The translations under genes were made by a program, and so were the position numbers. From assembly GCF_030323265.1 (NCBI RefSeq), contig NZ_CP104992.1, positions 3,385,501 to 3,449,500 on the forward strand: a stretch of 64,000 nucleotides of DNA. Reading direction: 5' to 3'. Below the pieces are notes generated by a model. It was not told where the DNA came from and made no database searches. It saw only the letters and a list, made by a program, of their open reading frames with translations. This document shows positions 53,010-61,887 of this stretch, piece after piece; the stretch's first letter is position 1, and every line of letters starts with the position of its first letter. Source of the DNA: Terrirhizobium terrae. Its GTDB lineage: Bacteria; Pseudomonadota; Alphaproteobacteria; Rhizobiales; Rhizobiaceae.

Positions 53010-54194
53010 ATGACAGTGAAATCCACCCGCTGGGCCCTGTGGGGCGCCGGACTGGCTACGTCTGCGCTTATCGTAGGCGCAACCGCCTATCCCGACATGC
53101 CGCAGGGCGCAAATGCAGCGTCCCCGGCAGAAGCCGCAGCCCCTGCCGCCATACCCGTTACCGTGGCTACCATTCAGCCGCGTAACGTCGCCACCTGGCA
53201 GGAGTTTTCCGGCCGTCTCGAAGCCGTCGACCGGGTCGAGGTACGTCCTCGCGTTGCCGGCGCAGTTCAGTCGGTCCATTTCCGCGAAGGTGGCCTGGTC
53301 AAGGCCGGCGACCTTCTGGTGACGATCGATCCTGAACCCTACAAGGCGGCACTTTCCGAAGCACAGGGCCTCGTGGCCTCGGCTGAAGCAAAGCTCGAAT
53401 ATGCCGAGACGGAACTTGAGCGCGGCCGCACGCTTCTCGCCCGCAACACCATCCCGCAGAGCGATCTGTCCCAGCGCCAGAGCAATCAGCGTGAAGCAGT
53501 GGCCAACCTGCAGTCGGCCAAGGCAGGCCTCCGGGTCGCCGAACTGAACCTCGGCTATACGGAAATCCGCGCACCGATCGACGGCCGGGTCGGCAAGATC
53601 GAAGTAACGATCGGCAACCTCGTCGCCGCGGGCTCGTCCTCGGTCCCGCTGACGACGCTTGTCTCGTCCGATCCGATCTATGCAAGCTTCGACGCTGGCG
53701 AGCAACTTGTCACCCGCACGCTTGCCGAGCTGCCGCTCGACAATGGCCAGCCGGCAATCGAGCATGTGCCGGTCGACATCGCCACGCTCGCTCCCGGAGC
53801 CGAGCCCATCAAGGGTCATCTCCAGCTGATCGACAACCAGGTTAATGCCGGAACCGGCACGATCCGGGTGAGGGCGGTGTTCGACAATCCGGGCGGCCGC
53901 ATGATCCCGGGCCAGTTCGTGCGCGTCCGCATGGGCGAGCCTGAACCGATGAGCCGCATGCTGGTGAGCGAACGCGCACTTGGCAATGACCAGGACAAGA
54001 AGTTCGTGCTTGTCGTCGATGATGCCAACAAGGTCACCTATCGCCCGATCGAACTCGGCGAAGCTGTCGATGGCATGAGGATCGTCGAAAAGGGTCTCAA
54101 CCCTGGCGACCGCGTCATCGTCAACGGCCTCCAGCGTGTTCGCCCCGGCGCCGTGGTCGATCCGCAGGATGAGGCAAAGGTCGCGGCCAAGTAA
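53010..54194 (+). CDS. RND efflux periplasmic adaptor (MexE/BepD-like)
   Basis: The product has 394 residues. An N-terminal membrane anchor or signal (WALWGAGLATSALIVGATAY) without a lipobox cysteine is followed by the lipoyl-like half motifs RLEAVDRVEVRPRVAGAVQS and YTEIRAPIDGRVGKIEV around an alpha-hairpin (TELERGRTLLARNTIPQ). The beta-barrel region contains NAGTGTIRVRAVFDNPGGRM. It links the inner-membrane pump to an outer-membrane channel, which is not encoded nearby. The ATG follows CAGGAGAG. Confidence 0.92.
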   Translation: MTVKSTRWALWGAGLATSALIVGATAYPDMPQGANAASPAEAAAPAAIPVTVATIQPRNVATWQEFSGRLEAVDRVEVRPRVAGAVQSVHFREGGLVKAGDLLVTIDPEPYKAALSEAQGLVASAEAKLEYAETELERGRTLLARNTIPQSDLSQRQSNQREAVANLQSAKAGLRVAELNLGYTEIRAPIDGRVGKIEVTIGNLVAAGSSSVPLTTLVSSDPIYASFDAGEQLVTRTLAELPLDNGQPAIEHVPVDIATLAPGAEPIKGHLQLIDNQVNAGTGTIRVRAVFDNPGGRMIPGQFVRVRMGEPEPMSRMLVSERALGNDQDKKFVLVVDDANKVTYRPIELGEAVDGMRIVEKGLNPGDRVIVNGLQRVRPGAVVDPQDEAKVAAK

Positions 54195-54217
54195 TTGGCC
54201 GTTACCTTACACTAGCC

Positions 54218-54232
54218 GGCCGGGAACCGGCC
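54218..54232 (+). promoter_or_regulatory. Intercistronic hairpin between adaptor and pump
   Basis: GGCCGG pairs perfectly with CCGGCC around GAA. No T tract follows. It may stabilise the adaptor part of the transcript. Confidence 0.45.
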
Positions 54233-54327
54233 TCAATGGAAATCACTGATGTACGCCCGTGGCTCCGTGCTGCGGGCGCGAGAGGGCTATTGCCCGTTTC
54301 TATTCGCCCAGGAGAGAGGGCTTCAAG

Positions 54328-57300
54328 ATGAACATATCCCGTTTCTTTATCGACCGACCCGTGTTCGCAGGGGTTCTGTCCGTGCTGATCGTCGTCGCCG
54401 GCCTTCTGGGGCTGCGCGCATTGCCGATCTCCGAATATCCCAATGTCGTGCCGCCATCGGTGGTCGTGAAGGCGACCTATCCGGGCGCCAACCCGACCGT
54501 GATCGCAGAAACCGTCGCCACGCCTCTGGAAGAACAGATCAACGGCGTCGAGGACATGCTCTACATGTCCAGCCAGGCGACGTCGGACGGCGTCATGACG
54601 CTGACCGTCACCTTCAAGCTTGGAACGGATCCCGACAAGGCGCAGCAGCTGGTGCAGAACCGCGTGTCGCAGGCGGAACCGAGATTGCCGGAGGAAGTGC
54701 GCGCGCTCGGCATCACCACCGTCAAGAGTTCGCCTGACTTCATCATGGTGGTCAACCTCGTCTCGGCGAACGACCGCTATGACCTCACCTATCTGCGCAA
54801 CTACGCGACGCTGAACATCAAGGACCGGCTTGCCCGCATCGAGGGCGTCGGTCAGGTGCAGATATTCGGTGCCGGCGACTATTCCATGCGTGTCTGGATC
54901 GACCCGCAGAAGGCGGCTCAGCTGTCACTGGCTGCCAGCGACATCACCAATGCCGTGCGTGCCCAGAACGTCCAGGCCGCGGCCGGCATCATCGGCGCCT
55001 CGCCGTCGGTGCCCGGTGTCGACCTGCAGCTTAACGTCAATGCCCAGGGCCGCCTGACGACGCCGGAGGAGTTCGGCAACATCATCGTCAAGACAGGCGC
55101 CAATGGCGAAATCACCCGCCTGCGTGACGTGGCCCGTATTGAGCTCGGCGCTGCCGACTACTCGCTGCGCTCGCTTCTCGATGGCGAGCCTGCCGTGGCC
55201 ATTCCGGTTCTCCAGGCGCCCGGCTCGAACGCGATCGAGATCGCCGACCAAGTCGTCTCGACCATGGACGAATTGCAGAAGGCCATGCCGGAAGGCGTGA
55301 AATACGAGATCGTCTATGACACGACGAAGTTCGTTCGCTCGTCGATCGAAAAGGTCATCGACACGCTTCTGGAAGCAGTCGCTCTCGTCGTTCTCGTCGT
55401 CATCATCTTCCTGCAGACCTGGCGCGCCTCGATCATTCCGCTGATCGCGGTTCCGGTCTCCGTCATCGGCACCTTCGCTGTCATGTATGCTTTTGGGTTC
55501 TCGATCAACGCGCTGACCCTGTTCGGTCTCGTGCTCGCGATCGGTATCGTCGTTGACGACGCGATCGTGGTCGTGGAGAATGTCGAGCGAAACATCGAGA
55601 ATGGCCTAAGTCCCCGTGCGGCGACATACAAGGCGATGAGCGAAGTTTCCGGCCCGATCATCGCGATCGCGCTGGTTCTGGTCGCCGTTTTCGTGCCGCT
55701 GGCTTTCATTTCGGGTCTGTCGGGCCAGTTCTATCGCCAGTTCGCGCTGACGATCGCCATCTCGACCGTCATCTCGGCGATCAACTCGCTCACCTTGTCG
55801 CCCGCGCTGGCCGCTCTGCTCCTGAAGGATCATCATGCTCCGAAGGATTGGCTGACCCGCGGCATGGACAAGGTGCTCGGCTGGTTCTTCCGCGGGTTCA
55901 ACCGCGGCTTCGGTGCGGCTGCAAACGGCTATGGCCGCTCCGTCGGTGGATTGCTGTCGCGCAAGAGCATCGTCATGGTCATCTACCTCGCCCTTGTCGG
56001 CGCGACCTACGGCATGTTCAACACGGTGCCGGGCGGCTTCGTGCCGGCGCAGGACAAGCAGTATCTGATCGGCTTCGCGCAGCTGCCGGATGGCGCAACG
56101 CTCGACCGCACGGAAGACGTGATCAAGCGCATGAGCGACATCGCGCTCGAACAGCCGGGCGTCGAACATGCGATCGCCTTCCCGGGCCTGTCGATCAACG
56201 GATTCACCATCGGCTCCAACTCCGGCATCGTCTTTGCGGTTCTGGATGATTTCGAAAACCGCAAGACGCCGGAGCTTTCGGGCGGTGCCATCGCGATGGC
56301 GCTGAACCAGAAATATGCCGGCATCCAGGATGCCTTCATCGCCATGTTCCCGCCGCCGCCGGTCAACGGTCTCGGCACGACGGGCGGCTTCAAGCTGCAG
56401 ATCGAGGATCGCGCAGGCTACGGATACAAGACCCTCGACGAAGCCACCAAGGCCGTCATGGCGAAGGCTGCCGCGGCGCCGGAGCTGACGGGTGTCTTCT
56501 CCAGCTTCCAGATCAACGTGCCGCAGCTCTATGCCGATCTGGATCGTGCTCGTGCCGAACAGCTGGGTGTCTCCGTCACCGACGTCTTCGAAACGCTTCA
56601 GATCTATCTGGGATCGCTCTACGTGAACGATTTCAACGCCTTCGGTCGCACCTACAGCGTCCGTGTGCAGGCAGATGCGCAGTATCGTGCCAAGGCCGAG
56701 GATATCGGCAAGCTGAAGGTGCGTTCGCAGTCGGGTGAGATGATCCCGCTGTCCGCACTGCTTAAGGTCGATGCCTCGGCTGGCCCCGAACGGACGACCC
56801 GTTACAACGGCTTCCTGTCGTCGGATATCAGCGGTGCGCCGGCGCCGGGCTTCTCCTCCGGTCAGGCGGAGGCTGCGATCACCAAGATCCTGGCCGAGAC
56901 CCTGCCGTCGGGCGTCGAATTCGAATGGACCGACCTGACCTATCAGCAGATCCTCGCGGGCAATTCGAGCATCATCGTCTTCCCGCTGGCTCTGCTGCTG
57001 GTCTACCTCGTGCTCGCCGCCCAATATGAAAGCCTGACATTGCCGATCGCGATCATCATGATCGTCCCGATGGGCGTGCTGGCGGCACTGACCGGCGTCT
57101 GGCTGACGGGAGGTGACAACAACATCTTCACCCAGATCGGGTTGGTGGTGTTAGTGGGGCTATCGGCGAAGAACGCCATCCTGATCGTCGAATTCGCCCG
57201 CGAACTCGAGTTTGCAGGACGCAAGCCCTTCGAGGCTGCGGTCGAGGCGAGCCGGTTGCGTCTGCGCCCGATCCTGATGACGTCGATGGCGTTCATCATG

Positions 57301-57582
57301 GGCGTCGTGCCGCTGGTCATCTCGACAGGTGCCGGTGCCGAGATGCGTGCCGCCATGGGCGTGGCCGTCTTCTCCGGCATGATCGGCGTCACCTTCTTCG
57401 GCATCTTCATGACGCCGGTCTTCTACGTGCTGGCGCGACTGCTGACGGGCAACCGCCCGCTCACGCATCACGGCAGCGAGGTTGCGCCCGCTCTTCTCCA
57501 GCGGAATAGGGCGCAAGGCCGCGCGGGTGTTTCCCGGCCCGCGCGGCACTCTCCTTTTCTCACAATGCACCGCCGTCGATGA
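54328..57582 (+). CDS. RND multidrug efflux pump, inner-membrane subunit (MexF/BepE-like)
   Basis: This is a trimeric proton-drug antiporter of about 1,085 residues. It begins NISRFFIDRPVFAGVLSVLI and shows RND motifs such as SEYPNVVPPSVVVKATYPGA, GIVVDDAIVVVENVERNIEN (with the proton-relay aspartates), and LVGLSAKNAILIVEFARELE. Twelve membrane helices with two large periplasmic loops are seen. The start ATG at 54328 follows AGGAGAGAGG. Its written 3' end runs through a terminator-like hairpin at 57518-57547, so the last 20-25 residues may reflect a missed frameshift; the true stop may be near 57509. Confidence 0.93.
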   Translation: MNISRFFIDRPVFAGVLSVLIVVAGLLGLRALPISEYPNVVPPSVVVKATYPGANPTVIAETVATPLEEQINGVEDMLYMSSQATSDGVMTLTVTFKLGTDPDKAQQLVQNRVSQAEPRLPEEVRALGITTVKSSPDFIMVVNLVSANDRYDLTYLRNYATLNIKDRLARIEGVGQVQIFGAGDYSMRVWIDPQKAAQLSLAASDITNAVRAQNVQAAAGIIGASPSVPGVDLQLNVNAQGRLTTPEEFGNIIVKTGANGEITRLRDVARIELGAADYSLRSLLDGEPAVAIPVLQAPGSNAIEIADQVVSTMDELQKAMPEGVKYEIVYDTTKFVRSSIEKVIDTLLEAVALVVLVVIIFLQTWRASIIPLIAVPVSVIGTFAVMYAFGFSINALTLFGLVLAIGIVVDDAIVVVENVERNIENGLSPRAATYKAMSEVSGPIIAIALVLVAVFVPLAFISGLSGQFYRQFALTIAISTVISAINSLTLSPALAALLLKDHHAPKDWLTRGMDKVLGWFFRGFNRGFGAAANGYGRSVGGLLSRKSIVMVIYLALVGATYGMFNTVPGGFVPAQDKQYLIGFAQLPDGATLDRTEDVIKRMSDIALEQPGVEHAIAFPGLSINGFTIGSNSGIVFAVLDDFENRKTPELSGGAIAMALNQKYAGIQDAFIAMFPPPPVNGLGTTGGFKLQIEDRAGYGYKTLDEATKAVMAKAAAAPELTGVFSSFQINVPQLYADLDRARAEQLGVSVTDVFETLQIYLGSLYVNDFNAFGRTYSVRVQADAQYRAKAEDIGKLKVRSQSGEMIPLSALLKVDASAGPERTTRYNGFLSSDISGAPAPGFSSGQAEAAITKILAETLPSGVEFEWTDLTYQQILAGNSSIIVFPLALLLVYLVLAAQYESLTLPIAIIMIVPMGVLAALTGVWLTGGDNNIFTQIGLVVLVGLSAKNAILIVEFARELEFAGRKPFEAAVEASRLRLRPILMTSMAFIMGVVPLVISTGAGAEMRAAMGVAVFSGMIGVTFFGIFMTPVFYVLARLLTGNRPLTHHGSEVAPALLQRNRAQGRAGVSRPARHSPFLTMHRRR
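57518..57558 (+). terminator. Hairpin at the end of the RND operon
   Basis: GCCGCGCGGG pairs perfectly with CCCGCGCGGC around TGTTTCCCGG, followed by ACTCTCCTTTT. It lies within the last part of the pump reading frame as written and next to the convergent SDR end. Confidence 0.6.
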
Positions 57583-58331
57583 TCAGCGTCTGAGCTGTCA
57601 TGGCGGCGGACGCATTTGAAGCGAGGAAAAGGCATGGGCCGATAAGGTCCGTCCCGTCGAGATTCCTGTTTAAGGCACTGCCGGTCGATCATCGCCGCCA
57701 TGCCTTCGTCGGTCAGCCACAGGCGCTTCTGACGCTCCGTCACGATCATCCCCGGCAGGATGGCATTGGCCCTTATCCCATCCGGTCCGAGGGCGCCCGC
57801 AAGGCTCTTCGTCAGCCCGATGATGGCTGCCTTGGCCGTGGTATAGGCCGGCATGCCGCCCATGTTGAGCAGGTAGGAGATCGACGAGAAATTGACGATC
57901 GATCCATGGCCGTGCTCCCTCATGAAGGGCGCTGCGGCCTGAGACACGAAGAACATCTGTTTCAGGTTGATCCCCTGGCTCCTGTCCCAATAATCTTCCG
58001 TAACGTCCTCTAGGTTATGCCGGTCATCCCAACCCGCATTGTTGACCAGCACGGTGAGCGAACCCAACCCCGCCGCAGCGTTTCTTACAGCCGCCTGGGC
58101 CTGGGCAATGTCGGAGAGATCGGCGCGAAAGAAGCGCGGCGCATGCCTGGCATCCGATGCCAGCCTGTCGACCAGCGCGCGACTCGGCTCTTCGGCGATA
58201 TCGATGAATGCGACCTTCGCTCCCTGCCTGGCGAATCCCTCGACGAGATCGGCGCCGATGCCCGAGCCTCCGCCGGTGATGAGCACGCCTGAATCTTCAA
58301 GATCGGCATGCCTTACGGATGGGTATGTCAA
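57560..58331 (-). CDS. Short-chain dehydrogenase/reductase, frameshifted near end
   Basis: The product is about 256 residues. The cofactor motif is GVLITGGGSGIGADLVEGFA, followed by VLVNNAGWDDRHNLEDV, and the catalytic residues are in SSISYLLNMGGMPAYTTAKA (Ser, then YXXXK). It ends AMTAQTLIIDGGAL, typical of the family, after removal of an extra A at about 57669 (CTTAAACAGG for CTTAACAGG). The TTG at 58331 is preferred as start because GGGAGGAG lies 5-6 bases upstream. The uncorrected frame would run to 57468, antisense to the pump gene. The substrate is unknown. Confidence 0.85.
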
Positions 58332-58467
58332 ATGCTCCTCCCAATGCACCAATTCCGCTTGAGAATTTATTGTGGTGATTGAAAAAGTCACTCGAAGGTT
58401 TGCGCCTGCTGATCTTGCGGGTTAGTCATGCACACCGCCCTTTGCCACTCGTTCCGAGAGGATCCCC

Positions 58468-59163
58468 TTGTCGTCTTCGTCTTCCGCAAGCCCCGTCATT
58501 TCGAGCAGGATTTTGCCGACAAAAGATTATGCCGCCTTCCTGTTCGACATGGACGGCACGATCCTGACATCGACCGCCGCCGCCGAACGCGTATGGGGGC
58601 GCTGGGCCGCCGAGATGGGGCTGGACGTCGAAGCCTTCCTGCCGACCATGCACGGCCGCCGTGGCATCGATACGATCACCGATCTCAACCTTCCCGGTGT
58701 CGACCCGGTCGTCGAGGCTGAAAAGATCCTGCAGGGTGAGATCGACGACGTCGAAGGCGTGGTCGCGCTCGGTGGTGCCGCCGAATTCCTCGCAAGCCTG
58801 CCGCAGGAGCGCTGGGCGATCGTCACCTCGTCGCCACTGGAACTCGCCAAGGCACGTCTTGCCGCCGCCGGCATCCCCATTCCGAAATATCTGGTCTCTG
58901 CCGAGGACGTGACGATCGGCAAGCCAAACCCCCAGGGCTATCGTCTAGGTGCCGAGCGTCTTGGCGCGAAGCCTGAGGATGTCCTGGTTTTCGAGGATGT
59001 CGTTGCCGGTATCAAGGCGGGCGAGGCGGCGGGCGCCGAGGTGATGGTCATCACCGCGACCCACAGCCATCCGGTCGAAGGCGGCCAGTACCGTATGGCC
59101 GATTACCAAACCGTCGCCGCACAGATTGGTGGCGACGGCCGTTTGTCGATCCGCAGCAAATAG
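58468..59163 (+). CDS. HAD-superfamily sugar-phosphatase-like hydrolase
   Basis: The 231-residue HAD subfamily IA protein has the nucleophile motif FLFDMDGTILTST at about 24-36, motif II IVTSSPLELAKARL, and motif III/IV KPNPQGYRLGAERLGAKPED followed by VLVFEDVVAGIKAGEAAG. It resembles sugar-phosphatases such as YfbT and HxpB. The TTG at 58468 is used; the first 20 residues are poorly conserved. It converges on the APC permease gene, with 4 bases between the stops. Confidence 0.88.
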   Translation: MSSSSSASPVISSRILPTKDYAAFLFDMDGTILTSTAAAERVWGRWAAEMGLDVEAFLPTMHGRRGIDTITDLNLPGVDPVVEAEKILQGEIDDVEGVVALGGAAEFLASLPQERWAIVTSSPLELAKARLAAAGIPIPKYLVSAEDVTIGKPNPQGYRLGAERLGAKPEDVLVFEDVVAGIKAGEAAGAEVMVITATHSHPVEGGQYRMADYQTVAAQIGGDGRLSIRSK

Positions 59164-59167
59164 TAGA

Positions 59168-60538
59168 TCAGGCCGACTGGTTTGCGGTCTTCATGAACTG
59201 AACGGTCGCGAACCAGAGCACTGTGCCGAGAACGATAAGGGCGCCGGCGATCACATATTGCACCGGATCGCGGCCGGTCCACGGGCCTGCCAGGAAAGCG
59301 CAGGAGACCGCGCCGAGGACCGGCAGGATCGTCGGCGTGCGAAAATGCTTGTGCTCGACCTTGTCCTTGCGCAGCACCAGAACCGACACGTTCACGATGG
59401 CGAAGACGCAGAGCAGCAGCAGTGCCGTGGTGCCGCCGAGCGCCTTTACGCCGCCGGCAAAGACGATCAGAGCCACTGCCAGAAGCGATGTGAAGATGAT
59501 CGCCACATAGGGCGTGCGCCGGCCGGCATGCACCTTGCCGAGCACTTGAGGCAGGACGTTCTGGCGGGCCATGCCGTAAAGCAGGCGGCTTGCCATCATC
59601 ATGTTGATCAGCGCCGAATTGGCGACTGCGAACATGGTGATGATGGCAAAGACGCCGATCGGGAAGCCCGGTGCGCCGGCCTGGATGACCTTCAGCAGCG
59701 GCGTCTCGCCTTCGCCCAGTTCATTGGCCGGAACCAGCGTGATCGCCGAGATCGCAACCAGAATGTAGATCAGGCCGGTAATGAGGAGGCCGCCCAGCAG
59801 CACCTTCGGGAAGATCTTGCTCGGTTTCTTGCATTCCTCGGCCATGTTGACGGAGTCTTCGAAGCCGACCATGGCGAAGAAGGCGAGGGTGGTTGCCGCA
59901 ATCACCGGCCAGAAGGTACCGCTGCCTTCCGGCGTCGTGAAGGTCCATGCGCGCGAGACGTCGCCCTGACCGCCCATGATCGCCCAGAAACCGATACCGA
60001 TGATGATGAGAAGACCCGTCAGTTCGACGACGGTGAGAACCACGTTCATCTTCACACTCTCGCCGACGCCGCGAAAATTGATGGCGGCAACCAGCGCGAT
60101 GAAGCCGACTGCGATCAGTGGAACCCCCATGGCGCCGAGATCAAGACCAAGCGATGTGGAGAAATTAGCAGCGAAGGCGCGTGAAGCCGTTGCGGCAGAG
60201 GTGATGCCCGAGGACATCACGGCGAAGGCGACGAGAAATGTGACGAAGTGGATGCCGAAAGCCTTGTGCGTGTAGAGCGCCGCACCCGCCGCCTGCGGGT
60301 ATTTCGTCACCAGTTCCAGATAGCTGCAGGCCGTCAGCAGCGCGACGATGAAGGCGATGAGGAAGGGCAGCCAGACGACGCCGCCGACCTCGGCTGCGAC
60401 CTGTCCGGTGAGTGCATAAATGCCGGTTCCGAGAATGTCACCGACAATGAAGAGAAGCAGCAGGCCGGGTCCCATGACCCGCTTCAGCTCGCCTTCCTTC
60501 TCGTCGCCAAGCTTGGCTGGATCGATCGTTTTCTCCAT
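59168..60538 (-). CDS. APC-superfamily amino acid permease
   Basis: The product has 456 residues and 12 hydrophobic segments. Family motifs are GPGLLLLFIVGDILGTGIYA in helix 1 and AAEVGGVVWLPFLIAFIVAL, with FFAMVGFEDSVNMAEECKKP in the middle, typical of APC amino acid transporters. The substrate cannot be read. The ATG at 60538 lies just downstream of GGAGGAGCC. It is convergent with the HAD gene. Confidence 0.9.
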   Translation of the reverse strand: MEKTIDPAKLGDEKEGELKRVMGPGLLLLFIVGDILGTGIYALTGQVAAEVGGVVWLPFLIAFIVALLTACSYLELVTKYPQAAGAALYTHKAFGIHFVTFLVAFAVMSSGITSAATASRAFAANFSTSLGLDLGAMGVPLIAVGFIALVAAINFRGVGESVKMNVVLTVVELTGLLIIIGIGFWAIMGGQGDVSRAWTFTTPEGSGTFWPVIAATTLAFFAMVGFEDSVNMAEECKKPSKIFPKVLLGGLLITGLIYILVAISAITLVPANELGEGETPLLKVIQAGAPGFPIGVFAIITMFAVANSALINMMMASRLLYGMARQNVLPQVLGKVHAGRRTPYVAIIFTSLLAVALIVFAGGVKALGGTTALLLLCVFAIVNVSVLVLRKDKVEHKHFRTPTILPVLGAVSCAFLAGPWTGRDPVQYVIAGALIVLGTVLWFATVQFMKTANQSA

Positions 60539-60719
60539 TGCGGCTCCTCCACATGCAGCTATGTGAACGCGTCAATGGCGGTCAGGCCTCAATTGTTCCA
60601 ACTGTAACGGGCGTTTACGGCAGGGTGCCATCATTTTGCAACAATTAGGTCACGCCATTGTACTCCCCGCGCGGGCGCACCATCTGTTGCCCGCTGCCCC
60701 GAAGACGGAGAGGTTCTCT

Positions 60720-61385
60720 ATGCGCTGGTTCTGCTCTCACTGTGAAACTGTCGCCTTGGCCGATGGTCCTGATCTTGTCGCGGCAGATACGGGCAGGTCC
60801 GACGTCTGGCATTTCCTCCGGTCCTGGGCGAGCAACCCGTTGCGCGTCGGCGCCGTCGCGGCTTCTGGCGAGACGCTGGCCCGTTTGATCACCCGTGAAA
60901 TCGACAGCGATGCGGGACAGGTCATCGAACTCGGGCCGGGGACAGGCGTCTTCACGCGGGCGCTGCTCGCCAATGGCGTTGCCGAACACGATCTGACGCT
61001 GATCGAATATGGCGAGGAATTCATGCCCGCTCTGACGCGCCGCTTCCCCAAGGCGCGCGTCATGCAGCTGGATGCCTCCAGGCTTCGCAAGGCTGGCGTT
61101 CTTGAGGGAGCCGTGGCCGGCGCAGCCGTCAGCGGCCTGCCTCTCCTATCTATGTCGCCGCGCAAGCAGACGGCGATCCTCGCGGGCGTATTCGCCTATC
61201 TGCGGCCCGGGGCGTCCCTCTACCAGTTCACCTATGGACCGCGCTGCCCGGTGCCGCGCCGCATTCTCGATAGGCTGGGGCTCAAGGCCGTTCGCGTCGG
61301 CGGCACGGTGCGCAACATCCCACCGGCCGCGGTCTACCGCATCTCGCGACGCCGCCCGTTCGATTTCAGCTCAGGTTCAGAGTAA
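60720..61385 (+). CDS. PmtA-like phospholipid N-methyltransferase
   Basis: The 221-residue SAM-dependent methyltransferase has motif I VIELGPGTGVFTRALLANGV at about residues 71-90, preceded by NPLRVGAVAASGETLARLIT, the typical PmtA N-terminal sequence. PmtA methylates phosphatidylethanolamine stepwise to phosphatidylcholine at the inner membrane. The sequence RRPFDF near the end fits a membrane-associated tail. It starts CSHC, which is unusual for the family, so the true start may be further downstream. It is probably one of several paralogues in the genome. Confidence 0.78.
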   Translation: MRWFCSHCETVALADGPDLVAADTGRSDVWHFLRSWASNPLRVGAVAASGETLARLITREIDSDAGQVIELGPGTGVFTRALLANGVAEHDLTLIEYGEEFMPALTRRFPKARVMQLDASRLRKAGVLEGAVAGAAVSGLPLLSMSPRKQTAILAGVFAYLRPGASLYQFTYGPRCPVPRRILDRLGLKAVRVGGTVRNIPPAAVYRISRRRPFDFSSGSE

Positions 61386-61803
61386 TCCAGGCAAGCACGA
61401 CGTAACGCAGTGCCTTGCCGATGAAGACCAGTATCAGAAAGGTCGGCAGAGGCTCGCGCATCACGCCGGCGGCAACCGTCAGTGCGTCGCCACCGATCGG
61501 CAGCCAGCTCAACAGCAATGACCATTTGCCGTAACGGCCATACCACCGCTGCGCGCGCTCCAACTGCTGCGGCTTGACCGGAAACCATCGCTTGTCTTTG
61601 AAACGTTCGACGCCGCGTCCGAGCAGCCAGTTCGTCGCCGCTCCCAGCGTATTGCCGACCGAAGCCGTCAGCAGCAATGCCGCGACCGAATAATCGCCGG
61701 TCAGGATCAGCCCGACCAGAATCGCTTCCGACTGCATCGGAAAGAGGGTCGCCGCAATGAAAGCCGCCGAGAAAAGCCCGGCATAGGCTGCGATATCGAA
61801 CAT
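61366..61803 (-). CDS. YqaA-family (DedA/SNARE-like) membrane protein
   Basis: The 145-residue YqaA-family protein has AGLFSAAFIAATLFPMQSEA and LTASVGNTLGAATNWLLGRG, followed by a conserved basic segment (RAQRWYGRYGKWSLLLSWLP) and GDALTVAAGVMR, all diagnostic of the VTT/DedA-like superfamily. These proteins are thought to act as lipid scramblases or carriers, but the exact role is open. Its 3' end overlaps the convergent methyltransferase by 20 bases. It lies 36 bases upstream of the secDF terminator. Confidence 0.88.
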   Translation of the reverse strand: MFDIAAYAGLFSAAFIAATLFPMQSEAILVGLILTGDYSVAALLLTASVGNTLGAATNWLLGRGVERFKDKRWFPVKPQQLERAQRWYGRYGKWSLLLSWLPIGGDALTVAAGVMREPLPTFLILVFIGKALRYVVLAWITLNLS

Positions 61804-61837
61804 CGGTCCGGGTTTCTTTCTCCATAAAACCGCTCAC

Positions 61838-61868
61838 AAAAAAGGGCGGAGTGGATCCGCCCTTTTTC
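61838..61868 (-). terminator. Rho-independent terminator of secDF
   Basis: AAAAAGGGCGGA pairs with TCCGCCCTTTTT around GTGGA. Read leftward the hairpin is followed by T residues, as expected for the minus-strand secDF gene that ends 20 bases away. Confidence 0.88.
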
Positions 61869-61887
61869 TATCTGTCCATCAGATGGC

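Noticed and set aside
55606..57024. 472-residue minus-strand frame opposite the RND pump
   Set aside because: It is a mirror of a highly conserved gene; no ribosome binding site or similarity.
59126..60184. 352-residue plus-strand frame opposite the APC permease
   Set aside because: The product is full of HDGED-like charged repeats, the complement of membrane helices; the permease is evident.
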